Program-made: the position numbers and the translations under genes | Assembly (NCBI GenBank): GCA_004299085.1 | Contig: SCQV01000055.1 | Location: 1 to 35,787, forward strand | Direction of reading: 5' to 3' | DNA from: Chitinophagaceae bacterium | GTDB lineage: Bacteria > Bacteroidota > Bacteroidia > Chitinophagales > Chitinophagaceae | Length of the DNA stretch: 35,787 nucleotides | Notes under the pieces: model-generated | Seen by the model: the letters and a program-made list of their open reading frames with translations, nothing else | Told to the model about the DNA's origin: nothing | The model's database searches: none | Shown: positions 35,737 through 35,787 of the stretch, piece after piece | Layout: every line of letters begins with the position of its first letter | Numbering within the stretch: the stretch's first letter is position 1

Positions 35737-35787
35737 ATGGTGAAAGTACGAAATAATAACGTAATAAATATGGTTTTGTTACTTAGG

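Noticed and set aside
1-35787. Defence island, prophage or integrative element
   Set aside because: No integrase, transposase, phage structural, toxin-antitoxin, restriction-modification or reverse transcriptase signature was recognised in the ORFs; gene content is housekeeping and envelope related.

Overview
This is a 35.8 kb chromosomal window from a member of the Bacteroidetes, probably of the Chitinophagaceae/Sphingobacteriales type. The placement rests on T9SS sorting domains, PorP/SprF proteins, TAnnTTTG -7 promoter elements and weak Shine-Dalgarno sites. Most of it is ordinary chromosomal coding sequence: pdhB, an NtrC-like response regulator, an ABC transporter pair, murB, a methyltransferase/HU-SPOR/outer-membrane/TPR cluster, doxX, a thioesterase, a Nif3-like protein, a C4 zinc ribbon protein, TPR plus PorP/SprF plus a minimal T9SS cargo, grpE-dnaJ, a vWA protein, a five-gene minus-strand run (symporter/LOG/O-methyltransferase/LysM-glucosaminidase/hpt), and a T9SS type-B giant protein with its SprF partner. 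No CRISPR array, tRNA, rRNA, transposase or recognisable defence island was seen. The most unusual signal is intergenic: a family of strictly 7-bp-phased arrays (TTCNNNN/GAANNNN heptamers). The largest spans about 34 consecutive heptamers without a phase slip directly upstream of an ABC transporter ATPase gene. Related arrays sit just before the response regulator and murB start codons, and some carry inserted GC-rich palindromes. A second dispersed repeat (AAGTGCGCTTTTAA plus 11-bp G-rich units) occurs at both ends of the first 21 kb in opposite orientations. Other points worth follow-up are a candidate ~150-nt sRNA downstream of the methyltransferase, a sigma-54-type activator lacking an HTH domain, and a nearly cargo-less T9SS substrate next to a PorP/SprF gene.
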